DNA of 6,929 bases from Deltaproteobacteria bacterium (GTDB lineage Bacteria; Desulfobacterota; Dissulfuribacteria; Dissulfuribacterales; QOAL01). The translations under genes and the position numbers were made by a program. The stretch's first letter is position 1. Each line of letters begins with the position of its first letter. The notes beneath the pieces are model-generated. The model saw only the letters and a list, made by a program, of their open reading frames with translations. It ran no database searches and was not told the origin of the DNA. The DNA is taken from positions 1 to 6,929 of the forward strand of contig JAMOUE010000314.1 of NCBI GenBank assembly GCA_027068235.1. The letters run 5' to 3'. Positions 6,404-6,929 of the stretch are shown one piece after another.

Positions 6404-6860
6404 AAATGGACAGGTACGTCTTGACCTTATAGGACCGTTAAGTTGGTTTACCTACTACAAACTCTTTAAGGATGTTGATCTTAGGATTTTGCATCAGCTT
6501 GGTTACCATAAAGATTCAGGGCGATTCAAGGCATTTTGGTTTTCTCTTTATCTTTTCAACTTTGCATACCTTATAAGATATAACAACCAACCAGTAGGAG
6601 TTGTGGGGATTTATCAGTGGCAGCCAGGCAGAAGTCTTTTTCTCACATTGGCTATCTTAAAGGATGGATTCTTTGGTAAGGGGATAGGTTCGACTTCCTT
6701 AAAAATATTGTTAACGGCCTTTGCCAAGACAAACCTCTGCAGGAAGGTTCTGATAGAAGTAAAAAATGACAATGTTAAGGCCTTGAGATTTTGGAAAAGA
6801 CATGGCTTTAGGATCGTTAATGAGACACGGCTAACTTATATTCTTGACCTTATCATCTGA
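6363..6860 (+). CDS. GNAT-family N-acetyltransferase, substrate unknown
   Basis: The 165-residue product has a GNAT fold layout. Residues 90-100 (SLFLTLAILK) form the central strand. FFGKGIGSTSL (103-113) is the acetyl-CoA pyrophosphate loop, a GKGIG form of the Q/R-x-x-G-x-G/A motif. EVKNDNVKALRFWKRHGFR (132-150) is motif B as in RimI-like and many small-molecule acetyltransferases, with Asn135, Asn137 and the KHGFR-like turn. The first 75 residues are less conserved and rich in aromatic residues (FKAFWFSLYLFNFAYL), probably helices shaping the acceptor site. The acceptor could be a protein N-terminus, an amino sugar or another amine; nothing here decides. The start is uncertain: ATG 6363 and ATG 6372 are both possible, neither has a clear Shine-Dalgarno sequence, and they overlap malQ by 41 or 32 bases. 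Translation is therefore probably coupled to malQ. No terminator follows. Confidence 0.85.
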   Translation: MHAMKVGRIPKSLENGQVRLDLIGPLSWFTYYKLFKDVDLRILHQLGYHKDSGRFKAFWFSLYLFNFAYLIRYNNQPVGVVGIYQWQPGRSLFLTLAILKDGFFGKGIGSTSLKILLTAFAKTNLCRKVLIEVKNDNVKALRFWKRHGFRIVNETRLTYILDLII

Positions 6861-6866
6861 TGTATT

Positions 6867-6929
6867 ATGCGTCAGTTTACTGAGAATTTACATGAGTCCA
6901 TCTTTTTTACCTGCAAACGTCAAAAAGAT
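6867..6929 (+). CDS. possible start of a further gene, cut by the window edge
   Basis: From the ATG at 6867 the frame is open for 21 codons to the window end (begins MRQFTENLHESIFFTCK). It lies 6 bases after the acetyltransferase stop on the same strand, as expected in an operon. There is no clear Shine-Dalgarno sequence. A second ATG at 6892 in another frame (MSPSFLPANVKK) is also open to the edge and could be the true start. The fragment is too short to name a product, so existence and frame are both uncertain. Confidence 0.35.
   Translation, partial: MRQFTENLHESIFFTCKRQKD

Overview
The window looks like chromosomal DNA of a Gram-negative bacterium with a moderate, slightly AT-leaning base composition. 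A signal-peptide-bearing outer-membrane protein (SphA / Phenol_MetA_deg type) indicates an outer membrane. The heat-shock operon combines HrcA, a CIRCE operator and the order hrcA-grpE-dnaK. Together these suggest a deltaproteobacterium-like lineage (Desulfobacterota in the broad sense). The lineage call is inferred from family resemblance and gene order only; no search was run.

Layout. Positions 1-855 (minus strand) hold the first 285 codons of an SphA-like outer-membrane protein, cut by the window's left edge. Positions 856-1101 are a divergent regulatory region. It contains a 10-bp tandem repeat, a sigma-70-type promoter (991-1019) and a 27-bp CIRCE operator (1023-1049) placed directly after the -10 box. 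Three plus-strand genes follow: hrcA (1102-2130), grpE (2136-2747) and dnaK (2823-4757). After dnaK comes an array of inverted repeats ending in a strong intrinsic terminator (4785-4823). malQ, a GH77 4-alpha-glucanotransferase (4835-6403), begins only 11 bases after the U-tract and is overlapped at its end by a GNAT N-acetyltransferase gene (6363-6860). The last 63 bases are open in frame from an ATG at 6867 and may be the start of another gene.

How the genes work together. HrcA represses its own operon through CIRCE. GrpE is the nucleotide-exchange factor for DnaK, so the operon encodes a self-regulated chaperone module. The usual partner dnaJ is not next to dnaK; its place is taken by malQ, which belongs to glycogen/maltodextrin metabolism. 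Because no promoter was recognised between the terminator and malQ, malQ and the acetyltransferase gene may depend on read-through from the heat-shock operon or on a promoter inside dnaK.

Most of the window is ordinary, well-known housekeeping sequence. No mobile element, CRISPR array, tRNA or rRNA was seen. The most interesting point is the repeated AAAGGC/GCCTTT arms between dnaK and malQ, which could form an attenuator-like switch. No clearly new system is supported.
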